Origin: DAOUJW01 sp034422115
Lineage (GTDB): Bacteria > Chloroflexota > Dehalococcoidia > Lucifugimonadales > UBA2985
Reading direction: 5' to 3'
Assembly (NCBI GenBank): GCA_034422115.1
Contig: DAOUJW010000005.1
Coordinates: 1-64,000, forward strand
Length of the DNA stretch: 64,000 bases
Position 1 is the first letter of the stretch, and every line of letters starts with the position of its first letter. Shown in pieces: positions 34,782 through 42,635 of this stretch. The notes below the pieces were generated by a model. It made no database searches, had not been told where the DNA came from, and saw only the letters and a list, made by a program, of their open reading frames with translations. The position numbers were made by a program, and so were the translations under genes.

Positions 34782-37070
34782 CTAGCCGGCCCCGTTCTCT
34801 TCCTTCTCCCACAGGGCTTCCAGGATGGCGCCGGGGTTCATCGGCAGGTCGAGCATCCTGACGCCAATGGCGCGGGACACCGCGTTGGCCATGGCCGCCA
34901 GCGGGGGCACTATCGGCACCTCGCCGACGCCCCTCGCTCCATAGGGATGGCCGGGGTTCGCCTTCTCCACCAGGATGGTGTCGATCATCGGCAGGTCCAG
35001 TGAAGTGGGCATTCGATAGTCCAGCAGCGAGGAGTTGGCCATGACGCCCTCGTCGTTGTAGTAGTACTCCTCGTTGAGCGCCCAGCCGATGCCCTGCACA
35101 ACGCCGCCCTGAATCTGGCCCTCCACGTAGCTGGGGTGAATGGCCCTGCCCGCGTCCTGGATGGCGGTGTAGCGGAGCACGTCAACCTTGCCCGTCTCCG
35201 TGTCAACCTCCACGTCCACAATGTGATGGCCAAAGGCCGCGCCCACGCCTCGGGGGCTTACAGTTCCCTTCCCCACAAGGGTGCCGCCCGTCTCCATCAG
35301 GCGCTTGCACACGTCCTTGAAGGTAATCTGCTGCTCGGCGTCGGAGATGCGGGTGAAGGTGGAGTCGGCAAAGTCCACGTCGTCCTCCGTCGTCTCCCAG
35401 ATCCTGGCCACCCGCTCCTTCATCTGTCGGACCACGTCCTGGGCGGCTTCGTATGCGGCCCAGCCGGTGGCGAAGGCGACGCGGCTGCCACCCGTGACCG
35501 CCGTGTATCCGATGGAGGCGGTGTCGCCCACCACGGGGTGAACCTCTTCCGCAGCGAGCCCGAGCACCTCAGCAGCCTGCATGGCGATGGCCGCCCGCGT
35601 TCCGCCGATGTCCACGGACCCCTCAATCATGGCGACCGTGCCGTCCGGGTTGACCTGGAGGTTGCAGCTGGACTGCATCCCGCCGTTGAACCAGAAGCCG
35701 CTGGAGATTCCCCTGCCCCGGTGCTTGCCCTCAAGGGGGGTGTTCCAGTGGTCGCTGGACTTGGCGGCCTCCAGCACCTCAACGTTGCCAATGTTGCCGA
35801 AGGGCGCTCCGGTCACCTGCCGGTCTCCCTCCTTGGAGGCGTTCTTCAGGCGGAACTCCAGGGGGTCAATGCCCTTCTGCAGGCAGTACTCGTCGACTAT
35901 GGACTCAACCGCCAGAGTGGCCTGGGGCGAGCCGGGGGCGCGGTAAGCGGAGGTCTTGGGCTTGTTGACCACCACGTCGTAGGCGTCCAGCAGGGCGTTC
36001 TCGATGTCGTACATGCCCAGCATGCACATGGCGCCCGCCGTCACCGGCGAGCCGGGGTAGGCGCCCGCGTCGAAGGCCAGGAAGCCCTGCGCGGCGACTA
36101 TCCTGTCGTCGTTGGAGAAGCCCAGCTTCGCCTTGGTGTACGTGCCAGAGCCGGGGCCGGTGGACTCCAGCACCTCGGTGCGGGTCATGACCATCTTGAC
36201 CGGGTGACCCGTCATCCGGGACATAACGGCGGCCACAGGCTCCATGTAGATGTTGATCTTGCCGCCAAAGCCGCCGCCAATCTCCATTGGGATTACGTGC
36301 ACCTGGGAGACCGGGACGCCCAGCAGCGCCGCGGTGTTCTGCCGCACGCCGAAGTGCCCCTGGTTGCTGGTCCAGATGGTTATCTTGCCGTCGCTGCCCC
36401 AGTGCACGGTGGCGTTCTGCGGCTCAATGTAGCCCTGGTGGACGGTCTTGGTGTTGAACTCACGCTCGATTACAACGTCGGCTTCCTTGAAGCCCTTCTC
36501 CACGTCGCCGATGGTGAACTGGGTGTGGACGGCTACGTTGCTGTTCTTGCCGGTGTCCTTGCCCAGGGACATGGTGGTCATGGAGTCGTGGAGGATCGGC
36601 GCGCCGTCCTGCATCGCCTCGAACGCGGTCATGACCGGGGGAAGCACCTCGTACTCCACCTCGATGAGGTCCAGGGCCTCCTCGGCCACGTGCGGGCTGT
36701 CGGCGCACACCGCGGCTACCGCATGGCCCTTGTAGAGCGCCTTCTCACGGGCCAGCACGTTGGAGGAGATGTAGCGAAGGTTGACCATAGGCCCCTCGCC
36801 GACGGACACCGGCTCATTGGGCGGCTCAGGCAGGTCGGCGCTGGTGACCACGGCCCTCACGCCGGGAAGCTTCAGGGCCTTGCTGGCGTCGATGGACTTT
36901 ATGCGGGCGTGGGCGTGGGGGCTGCGGAGTATCTTCCCGTGCAGGATATCAACCCCATGCACGTCCGCGCCGAACTTGGCCCGGCCCGTGACCTTGTCCA
37001 CCCCGTCGTGCCGGACGGGTCTTGTCCCAACAACCTTATAGTCGGGGGAGCGATCCATTGTAGTAGCCAT
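34782..37070 (-). CDS. Xanthine dehydrogenase-family molybdopterin-binding subunit
   Basis: A 762-aa molybdenum hydroxylase large subunit. N-terminal VGTRPVRHDGVDKVTGRAKFGADV is the typical start of CoxL/XdhA aldehyde-oxidase-type proteins; GGGFGGK (Moco-contacting) lies near residue 270 and GARGVGE, with the active-site Glu, near residue 725. The ATG at 37070 follows AGAGAGGTG; earlier starts add a Cys-rich unlikely leader. No FAD or 2Fe-2S subunit gene is adjacent, which is odd for this family, so partners must lie elsewhere or the protein works alone. The substrate is unknown. Confidence 0.88.
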   Translation of the reverse strand: MATTMDRSPDYKVVGTRPVRHDGVDKVTGRAKFGADVHGVDILHGKILRSPHAHARIKSIDASKALKLPGVRAVVTSADLPEPPNEPVSVGEGPMVNLRYISSNVLAREKALYKGHAVAAVCADSPHVAEEALDLIEVEYEVLPPVMTAFEAMQDGAPILHDSMTTMSLGKDTGKNSNVAVHTQFTIGDVEKGFKEADVVIEREFNTKTVHQGYIEPQNATVHWGSDGKITIWTSNQGHFGVRQNTAALLGVPVSQVHVIPMEIGGGFGGKINIYMEPVAAVMSRMTGHPVKMVMTRTEVLESTGPGSGTYTKAKLGFSNDDRIVAAQGFLAFDAGAYPGSPVTAGAMCMLGMYDIENALLDAYDVVVNKPKTSAYRAPGSPQATLAVESIVDEYCLQKGIDPLEFRLKNASKEGDRQVTGAPFGNIGNVEVLEAAKSSDHWNTPLEGKHRGRGISSGFWFNGGMQSSCNLQVNPDGTVAMIEGSVDIGGTRAAIAMQAAEVLGLAAEEVHPVVGDTASIGYTAVTGGSRVAFATGWAAYEAAQDVVRQMKERVARIWETTEDDVDFADSTFTRISDAEQQITFKDVCKRLMETGGTLVGKGTVSPRGVGAAFGHHIVDVEVDTETGKVDVLRYTAIQDAGRAIHPSYVEGQIQGGVVQGIGWALNEEYYYNDEGVMANSSLLDYRMPTSLDLPMIDTILVEKANPGHPYGARGVGEVPIVPPLAAMANAVSRAIGVRMLDLPMNPGAILEALWEKEENGAG

Positions 37071-37289
37071 ATGATTCACACCTCTCTTGAATCTGATGCT
37101 TGAAACACAACCGCATAATATCTTACCACAACTGGGGCAAAGGCGGGAGTGTGGGGGGAGGCGCAAGGCGCGGCGATTGGCAGATTGACGGTACGCCCAC
37201 TCGCGCATGTCAGGCCAATCAGAGGCAAAAGGCTTGATTTGACATCAGGATATATTAAACATCCTGGCAACAAGCTGTTTTCCTATTCT

Positions 37290-38828
37290 CTACGAAGGTT
37301 CCTTGGTTTGCTTCGCACGGTCGAGGTATTGCTGTGTGATAGCCTTTGTGGTCTCGTCTATGCTCGGAAGCAGAGTCTCACGCGTCACATTCAACAGCCG
37401 TAGGTCGTCGAGAATTTTAGATTTCTGCTCCTTGGATACCTCCAATTGATAATGTGAATAAATTGGAATGTTCTTGTTCAACCGTAAGACTTCATCTCGT
37501 TCAAATCGCTCGTGAAACGCTGAAATAAGGAAAGCTCCAGACTGTGCCCTAATGCGTTCGAACATCTGTTGAGGCTCAACTACAAATACTCTATACAAAT
37601 CCCGAACATCAATAAGCTCTCTAAAATTCGGTCTCTCCTGTCGGATGATGTAATAGAGACGGTCTTTGGCTCTTTCAAATAACTCAGGTCCTACTAGTGT
37701 GCTTTCATTCTCAGACGTGGGAGTGTCGTCACTTTCGTAATCCTCGGTCTTATCTAAGAGCAGGTTCTGCTCGTAACGTCGAAGTTTAGCGAAGTTTGCT
37801 ATAACACTCACTGTGTCACTATTGAAGGGCTTGATCAAATACTTGGGCACACCAAATACATGAAGGCGTCCGTCTTCGCCTTCATGACTCTTGTCATTGC
37901 AGTCCAGTTGTCCTTTTCTATCCTCGTGACTCTTGTCCTTGCAGGCGAAAGCACATGCAGAGAAGAGTGCCACGAGTGGATTCCTAGTTATGTCTAGGAG
38001 ACGTGTCTTAAGCCCATGATGTTGAGCCAGAACCCACTGAGATAGCGCAGACTCGAGTCCAGAGAATGCCTCAGGCTGGCGCGTCATCAGATCGTTCAAC
38101 ATCTCCCCCTCCACTGAACGCAGAGTAGACTCTTCTTCAGTGGTGGTTCTCATTACAGAGGGTTTGAGATCCCATTGACCTCTTTCCCCTCGGAAGTACA
38201 ACACTATTTCATCTTTGTGCGTTTGCCTGAATTCTCGACATCCGTTCAACAGGGCTTCTATTGAATCGATTCTCTTGTTAGGAAAGGACTCAGTGGTAAC
38301 CTCGTTTGAATTAGATGTGGAATATAGCTTCGCTTCCCAAGGTCTGGACGCAAAGAACTCCGCTCCTTGCAAGCGAGCATTGTACAATTTCGACTGCTCA
38401 AGATTACAGTTGCTGAATCGAGTCCCACTTAAATGTGCCGATGAGAAACAAGTCTCAATGAGATCGGACCTCGCGAGAGTGGCATAGTTCAGAATAGCTT
38501 TTGTGAAATCTGCACGCATCAAATCAACATTGACAAACTTAGCGCGGGTAAGATCACTGTATGTGAAGTCGGCTTCTGTCAGGTCGACTATGGAGCGGTT
38601 ACTGAGAGCAAGGAAAAGAGCGGCCCCGATATAAGCACCAGTGAAGTTGGCATTTGAGAGGTTAATGCCCCTCCAATTGATACCACTTATAGGTTTTAGG
38701 TCGCTAACTTCAAATATCTTAGATAGATCCTCAGATTCAAAGTTAGGTCTAAAGTCCTCTTTCTCCCGCCTATTGTTCCATGCCTCTACGCCTTCGCTGA
38801 GCCATCTGATATGTTCCTTGTCTCCCAT
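37290..38828 (-). CDS. Pentapeptide-repeat/FRG-domain fusion protein
   Basis: A 512-aa protein. Residues about 50-170 are pentapeptide repeats of the A(D/N)LxX kind (NLSNANFTGAY, DLTEADFTYSDLTRAKFVNVDL), a right-handed beta-helix. Then comes an FRG domain: YFRGERGQWDLKPSVMR and QHHGLKTRLLDITRNPLVALF-type core near residues 215-300. FRG domains are found in phage and abortive-infection-like contexts; the pentapeptide fold can mimic DNA. The ATG at 38828 follows AGAGGG. The gene is AT-rich beside its neighbours, which suggests transfer. An antiphage role is a hypothesis only. Confidence 0.78.
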   Translation of the reverse strand: MGDKEHIRWLSEGVEAWNNRREKEDFRPNFESEDLSKIFEVSDLKPISGINWRGINLSNANFTGAYIGAALFLALSNRSIVDLTEADFTYSDLTRAKFVNVDLMRADFTKAILNYATLARSDLIETCFSSAHLSGTRFSNCNLEQSKLYNARLQGAEFFASRPWEAKLYSTSNSNEVTTESFPNKRIDSIEALLNGCREFRQTHKDEIVLYFRGERGQWDLKPSVMRTTTEEESTLRSVEGEMLNDLMTRQPEAFSGLESALSQWVLAQHHGLKTRLLDITRNPLVALFSACAFACKDKSHEDRKGQLDCNDKSHEGEDGRLHVFGVPKYLIKPFNSDTVSVIANFAKLRRYEQNLLLDKTEDYESDDTPTSENESTLVGPELFERAKDRLYYIIRQERPNFRELIDVRDLYRVFVVEPQQMFERIRAQSGAFLISAFHERFERDEVLRLNKNIPIYSHYQLEVSKEQKSKILDDLRLLNVTRETLLPSIDETTKAITQQYLDRAKQTKEPS

Positions 38829-39072
38829 AATCACCCTCTAGTACTACAGTTGAAATGTCATACAGAAGCGTTTCTCACCATTGCCCTTAGGTTGAATTAA
38901 ATGGCACCGGGCATACTAGCAATTATACTAGATGGAAGGAATTGAATCAGGATACACTAATTCCCTCTGCGCCCTGAGCACACCGCCGAGAGCCACGGCC
39001 TTACGCTTCCAGTAACCTCCTAACCAACTGCTCCTGATATGCTATTATATGCTTCAGGAGAGGGACGCTGGC

Positions 39073-39432
39073 ATGGGCACTTTCAACGTAAACATAGGCG
39101 TCGGGCATTCGGACAACGGCAGTTTGACCGAGGTATCTGCAACGGTGGATACCGGATCCACGTACACAATGCTGCCCAGCTCCCTGCTGACGCAGATGAA
39201 CGTAGAAGAGCGCGATAAGCGCGAACTGACCCTGGCCGACGGCAGCGAGGTATCGTTGGGTATCGGCCAGGCGCGCATAGCCATTGACGGCATGGAATGG
39301 AACTGCCCGATTATCTTCGGACCCGAGGGACAGTACCTCCTGGGCGCGACCACATTGGAAATATTCGGCCTGATGGTAGATCCTGTGGACGAAAGGCTAA
39401 TCCCAAGAGTGCTTCGGGCCAGACCCTTCTAG
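39073..39432 (+). CDS. Retropepsin-like aspartyl protease
   Basis: A 119-aa monomer-length protein of the retropepsin-like family. The catalytic motif is VDTGSTYTMLP (about residues 25-35), followed by the flap-like ADGSEVSLGIGQA and the C-terminal LLGATTLEIFGLMVDP. Such proteins must dimerise to make an active site. The ATG at 39073 is favoured because CAGGAGAGGG lies 7-12 nt upstream; an in-frame ATG at 39049 overlaps that site. It is followed by a YdeI-like gene. Two related proteases lie at 62875 and 63807. Confidence 0.82.
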   Translation: MGTFNVNIGVGHSDNGSLTEVSATVDTGSTYTMLPSSLLTQMNVEERDKRELTLADGSEVSLGIGQARIAIDGMEWNCPIIFGPEGQYLLGATTLEIFGLMVDPVDERLIPRVLRARPF

Positions 39433-39448
39433 CCAAACGGAGTAACCC

Positions 39449-39697
39449 ATGCCCCCACCCCGCCGCCCACGCCACGAGATGCCGGACTTCGTACGGGACG
39501 CCCTTGCGGAGCACGGCCTTGAGGAGGCGTACCGCAGCCGGCCGCCCTACCAGCGCAACGACTACCTCATCTGGATTGCCGGGGCCAAGCGCGAGGAAAC
39601 CCGCCAGAAGCGCCTCAACCAGATGCTGGAGGAGCTGCGCGCCGGCGATCGCTACATGAAGATGGCCTACAGGCCCAGGGCAGTTCGGCCCCGGTGA
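39449..39697 (+). CDS. YdeI/OmpD-associated family protein (short)
   Basis: An 82-aa cytoplasmic protein with the C-terminal YdeI/OmpD-associated pattern: YQRNDYLIWIAGAKREETRQKRLNQMLEELRAG. The family is linked by name to bacteriocin resistance in enteric bacteria but its activity is unclear; this copy is only the short helical part. The ATG at 39449 lies 16 nt after the retropepsin gene, so both are probably on one transcript. Confidence 0.7.
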   Translation: MPPPRRPRHEMPDFVRDALAEHGLEEAYRSRPPYQRNDYLIWIAGAKREETRQKRLNQMLEELRAGDRYMKMAYRPRAVRPR

Positions 39698-39732
39698 GGG
39701 TTTCCCGACTACCCCTCGGAGTCCTATGACAA

Positions 39733-39775
39733 AGCGACGCTCATATCCTTCGACAGGCTCAGGATGAGCGTCGCT
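39733..39775. repeat. Dispersed palindrome, core CCTTCGACAGGCTCAGG
   Basis: Perfect 12-bp arms AGCGACGCTCAT (39733-39744) and ATGAGCGTCGCT (39764-39775). It lies between convergent gene ends (39697 on plus and 39806 on minus), so it may stop transcription from both sides. Confidence 0.85.
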
Positions 39776-39805
39776 AAACTGTCGTCACGTAGTTGCTGCC
39801 GAGGC

Positions 39806-40651
39806 CTAGTACTCGTACCAGCCCTTGCCCACCTTGCGGCCAAGCTGGCCCGCCACCACCATCCTCTGGAGCAGCTGGCTGGGTCGGTACTTGGGATCGC
39901 CGGTCTTCTCAAAGACGGTGGATATCTCGTGGAGGATGACGTCCAGCCCAATCAGGTCCATCAGCTGGAAGGGCCCCATCGGATGGTTCAGCCCCAGGCG
40001 GACGCACTCGTCGATGTCCTCCTTGCCGGCCACGCCCTCCTGCAGCAGGAAGGTGGCCTCGTTGAGGAAGGGCGCAATGAGACGGTTGACCACAAAGCCC
40101 GCCGAGTCCTCCATCACCACCGGCTTCCGGCCCATGACCTCGGACGCCTTGACCACGACCTCCACCGCCTCGTCGCTGGTGTGAAAGCCCCGGATGACCT
40201 CCACAAGCTGCATGGCGTAGGGCGGGTTGAAGAAGTGCATCCCAACCACCTTTTCGGGCCGCTTGGTGGCGGCGGCAAGCTCGGTGATGGGCAGCGTTGA
40301 GGTGTTGGAGGCCAGAATGGTCTCCGCCGGCGCCATCCGGTCCAGCTTCTCCAGCAGTTCCTCCTTGGCGGGCTGCTCCTCCCAGATGTTCTCAATGATG
40401 AGCGGCGCCTGGGCGGCCTCCTCCAGGTCCAGGGTGGTCTTGAGGTTGCTCACGGCGTTGTCTCGCACGGACTGCTCAAAGAGGCCTCGCTGAACGCCCC
40501 TGTCCAGGCCGGTGGTTATCCGTCCCACGGCCGCGTCCAACTGCTCCTGGCCCACGTCCGTCATTATCACCTCGTACCCGTTCTGCGTGGCAATCTGAGC
40601 AATGCCCGCCCCCATAATGCCAGACCCGATAATCCCGATTCTTTCCGCCAT
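39806..40651 (-). CDS. hbd: 3-hydroxyacyl-CoA (3-hydroxybutyryl-CoA) dehydrogenase
   Basis: A 281-aa NAD-dependent enzyme oxidising (S)-3-hydroxyacyl-CoA or reducing acetoacetyl-CoA. The Rossmann start is IGIIGSGIMGAGIAQIA; the catalytic His-Glu dyad is in GMHFFNPPYAMQLVEVI (about residues 138-154), and NRLIAPFLNEA and GPFQLMDLIGLD follow. The ATG at 40651 has GGAGGG upstream. At this length it is the short single-function form; no hydratase is adjacent. Confidence 0.93.
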   Translation of the reverse strand: MAERIGIIGSGIMGAGIAQIATQNGYEVIMTDVGQEQLDAAVGRITTGLDRGVQRGLFEQSVRDNAVSNLKTTLDLEEAAQAPLIIENIWEEQPAKEELLEKLDRMAPAETILASNTSTLPITELAAATKRPEKVVGMHFFNPPYAMQLVEVIRGFHTSDEAVEVVVKASEVMGRKPVVMEDSAGFVVNRLIAPFLNEATFLLQEGVAGKEDIDECVRLGLNHPMGPFQLMDLIGLDVILHEISTVFEKTGDPKYRPSQLLQRMVVAGQLGRKVGKGWYEY

Positions 40652-40806
40652 TAGACCCTCCATTTCGTTAAGCGCTTGGACTCTGAGGATTATAGCCTAC
40701 GGAGTGGCAAGGGTAAAGGAAGCGACGATTACGTGGCATCGAAGCGGCCTAGTCTCCCTCTCAAGCGGGTCGCCTTCAACGACCCTTCACCATACCCTAA
40801 ACAGGC

Positions 40807-40834
40807 GTTAAACGACCCTTAACCGCCCGTTAAC
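40807..40834 (+). promoter_or_regulatory. GTTAA/TTAAC inverted repeats, possible operator
   Basis: GTTAA (40807-40811) and TTAAC (40819-40823) form one inverted repeat, with a GTTAAC palindrome at 40829-40834 overlapping the same spacing. They lie immediately before the phosphodiesterase start. A repressor or activator site is an inference; the pattern also recurs as the shorter phrase CGACCCTTCACC just upstream. Confidence 0.45.
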
Positions 40835-40845
40835 ACGACGCTGTT

Positions 40846-41754
40846 ATGTTGAGATTAAAGGCAGTCATGACAAGAGAGAACGACTTCTACTTCATCCACA
40901 TCAGCGACACCCATATAACCCCGCCACGCAGAGGGTTGTATACCGATGAGGACACGGCCCGGAACTTCAACAGGGTGATTGCGGCGGCCCTTGAGCTTGA
41001 CGTTGACCCCGCCTTCATCGTCGTGAGCGGCGACCTCTCGGACAACGGCGAGGTTGAGAGCTACGTGCGGCTGGCCTGCCTGGTGGCTGAAGTGGAGGAG
41101 CGGGGGATACCGGTGCTGCTGGCCCTGGGCAACCACGACGACAGGGCCAACTTCTACAGCGTGTTCCACCCGGACTGGAATCCTGAGGGGCATCCCAAAT
41201 ACCACTACAGCCAGACCATCGGCGGCCTGCGGGTCGTAGTGCTGGACTCCCTTGTACACGGCCACGGGTCGGGGCATCTGGGCACGGAGCAGCTTGAGTG
41301 GCTGGACAGCGAGCTTAGTCTGCCGGAGCCTTGTCTGGGCACGGTCATCGTCCTTCATCACCCGCCGGTCAACACGGGCGCAACGTGGGTCGACGGCTTC
41401 AAGCTCATCGACGGCGCAGACCTCCTGGCGGTGATAAAGGACCACCCCGTCCAGGGACTGCTCAACGGCCACACCCACTACCCAAGCGTGAACAGGTTCG
41501 GGAACACCATCTCCGCCACAGCGCCCGGAGTCGCCAATCTCATCGACCCCAGCTCCCAGAACGGGCTGCGGTACGCCTACGGCGCAGGCTTCAACATGGT
41601 GAGCATCCGGGACAACCAGCTTTCCGTGCACCCCGTCATCCTGCCTGGGCCTCGCTACATCATCAAGTACGAGAACGACCTGGCGGTCGCCCAGTCCGAG
41701 GCGGCAGCAAGGGCCGGTCACAACATCCTGGAAAAGGAGCCAGCAGTAGCATGA
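40846..41754 (+). CDS. Metallophosphoesterase, CpdA-like 3',5'-cyclic nucleotide phosphodiesterase family
   Basis: A 302-aa calcineurin-like hydrolase. Metal-binding motifs run in the order HISDTHI, VSGDLSDNGE, LGNHDDR, HHPP and GHTHYP. This matches class III phosphodiesterases that break cAMP, but related enzymes act on other phosphoesters. The start is ATG at 40846 or 40867, and neither has a strong ribosome site. Its stop overlaps the ATG of the phosphatase gene (ATGA), a sign that the two act together. Confidence 0.85.
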   Translation: MLRLKAVMTRENDFYFIHISDTHITPPRRGLYTDEDTARNFNRVIAAALELDVDPAFIVVSGDLSDNGEVESYVRLACLVAEVEERGIPVLLALGNHDDRANFYSVFHPDWNPEGHPKYHYSQTIGGLRVVVLDSLVHGHGSGHLGTEQLEWLDSELSLPEPCLGTVIVLHHPPVNTGATWVDGFKLIDGADLLAVIKDHPVQGLLNGHTHYPSVNRFGNTISATAPGVANLIDPSSQNGLRYAYGAGFNMVSIRDNQLSVHPVILPGPRYIIKYENDLAVAQSEAAARAGHNILEKEPAVA

Positions 41755-42509
41755 ACATCAGGACGCCCGAGATAGACCAGTACACAATCCGCCATTGGCC
41801 CCTTGAGGGGACGCAGAACCTGCGAGACGTGGGAGGCTACGCCACCACCGACGACTCCTGCACCCGGTGGGGCGTGCTCCTCCGCTCCGACAGCCTGCAC
41901 CGGCTGCCCCTGGAGTCCCAGGGACGGCTGATTTACTTCGGGGTGCGCACCGTCATCGACCTCCGCACGGAGACGGAGGCGGCCACCGCTCCCGATGTCT
42001 TCGCCCGCTCCGACAGGGTGGCATACATCCACCTGCCCATGCTTGCGCCCCACATCGTAGACCTCCACCGGGCCGACACCCTTGAGGAGCTGAACCGCCT
42101 TCTGGTAGACAGGTGCCAGAACCAGGTGGCGCTGGTGATCTCTCTTCTGGCAGAGGAGAACCGCACCCCCGCCCTTGTGCACTGCTCCGCAGGCAAGGAC
42201 CGCACGGGGCTTGTGATAGCCTGCCTGCTGGACCTGGTGGGTGTTGAGAGAAGGACGATAGTCGAGGACTACGTGCAAACCAGGTACTACATGCAGAACC
42301 TGTCCCAGGACCTGCGCAGCGCGGCGGCCCAGATCGGCTTCGACCTGGAGCGTCTGGACAGGATGCTTGAGTGCAGGGCCGACGTGATGGAGCAGACCCT
42401 CAGGTACATCGACCAGCAGTACGGCGGTACAGCCGAGTACGTCCGCTCTGCAGGCGTTGACCAGGAGACGATAGCCCGCCTGCGCTCAAACCTGGTGCAC
42501 GAGGCGTAG
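41751..42509 (+). CDS. Tyrosine/dual-specificity protein phosphatase family
   Basis: A 252-aa protein with the Cys-phosphatase loop VHCSAGKDRTGLV (CX5R, about residues 143-155), preceded by NLRDVGGYAT and LLRSDSLHRL typical of the bacterial Y_phosphatase3 family. The substrate could be phosphotyrosine, phosphoinositide or a small phosphoester. It overlaps the phosphodiesterase gene by 4 bp. It converges with serA across a hairpin-rich repeat. Confidence 0.87.
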   Translation: MNIRTPEIDQYTIRHWPLEGTQNLRDVGGYATTDDSCTRWGVLLRSDSLHRLPLESQGRLIYFGVRTVIDLRTETEAATAPDVFARSDRVAYIHLPMLAPHIVDLHRADTLEELNRLLVDRCQNQVALVISLLAEENRTPALVHCSAGKDRTGLVIACLLDLVGVERRTIVEDYVQTRYYMQNLSQDLRSAAAQIGFDLERLDRMLECRADVMEQTLRYIDQQYGGTAEYVRSAGVDQETIARLRSNLVHEA

Positions 42510-42577
42510 GCTACTCTGTTCCCTTCTCAGAGGAACGGTTTACACCCACCAAAGAGACCACCCCATCCACCCAACGA

Positions 42578-42629
42578 CCATTCCTGCGGAGGCAGGAATC
42601 CAGACCCCTGCTTTCGCAGGGGTGACAGG
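42578..42629. repeat. Palindromic repeat between convergent genes, possible bidirectional terminator
   Basis: ATTCCTGC/GCAGGAAT with tail CCAG is followed by CCCCTGC-TTTC-GCAGGGG (42605-42622). The first part is the same as the repeat translated in the Nudix gene. Placed between the phosphatase and serA stops, it probably serves as a terminator for either. Confidence 0.75.
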
Positions 42630-42635
42630 TAAGAC

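Noticed and set aside
35136..37103. A 655-residue plus-strand ORF
   Set aside because: It lies opposite the molybdenum hydroxylase, is His/Gly/Leu-rich as expected of an antisense shadow in GC-rich DNA, and matches no family.
40740..40845. Direct-repeat array CGACCCTT before the phosphodiesterase
   Set aside because: Only two or three imperfect copies occur; the GTTAA/TTAAC symmetry is the better reading.
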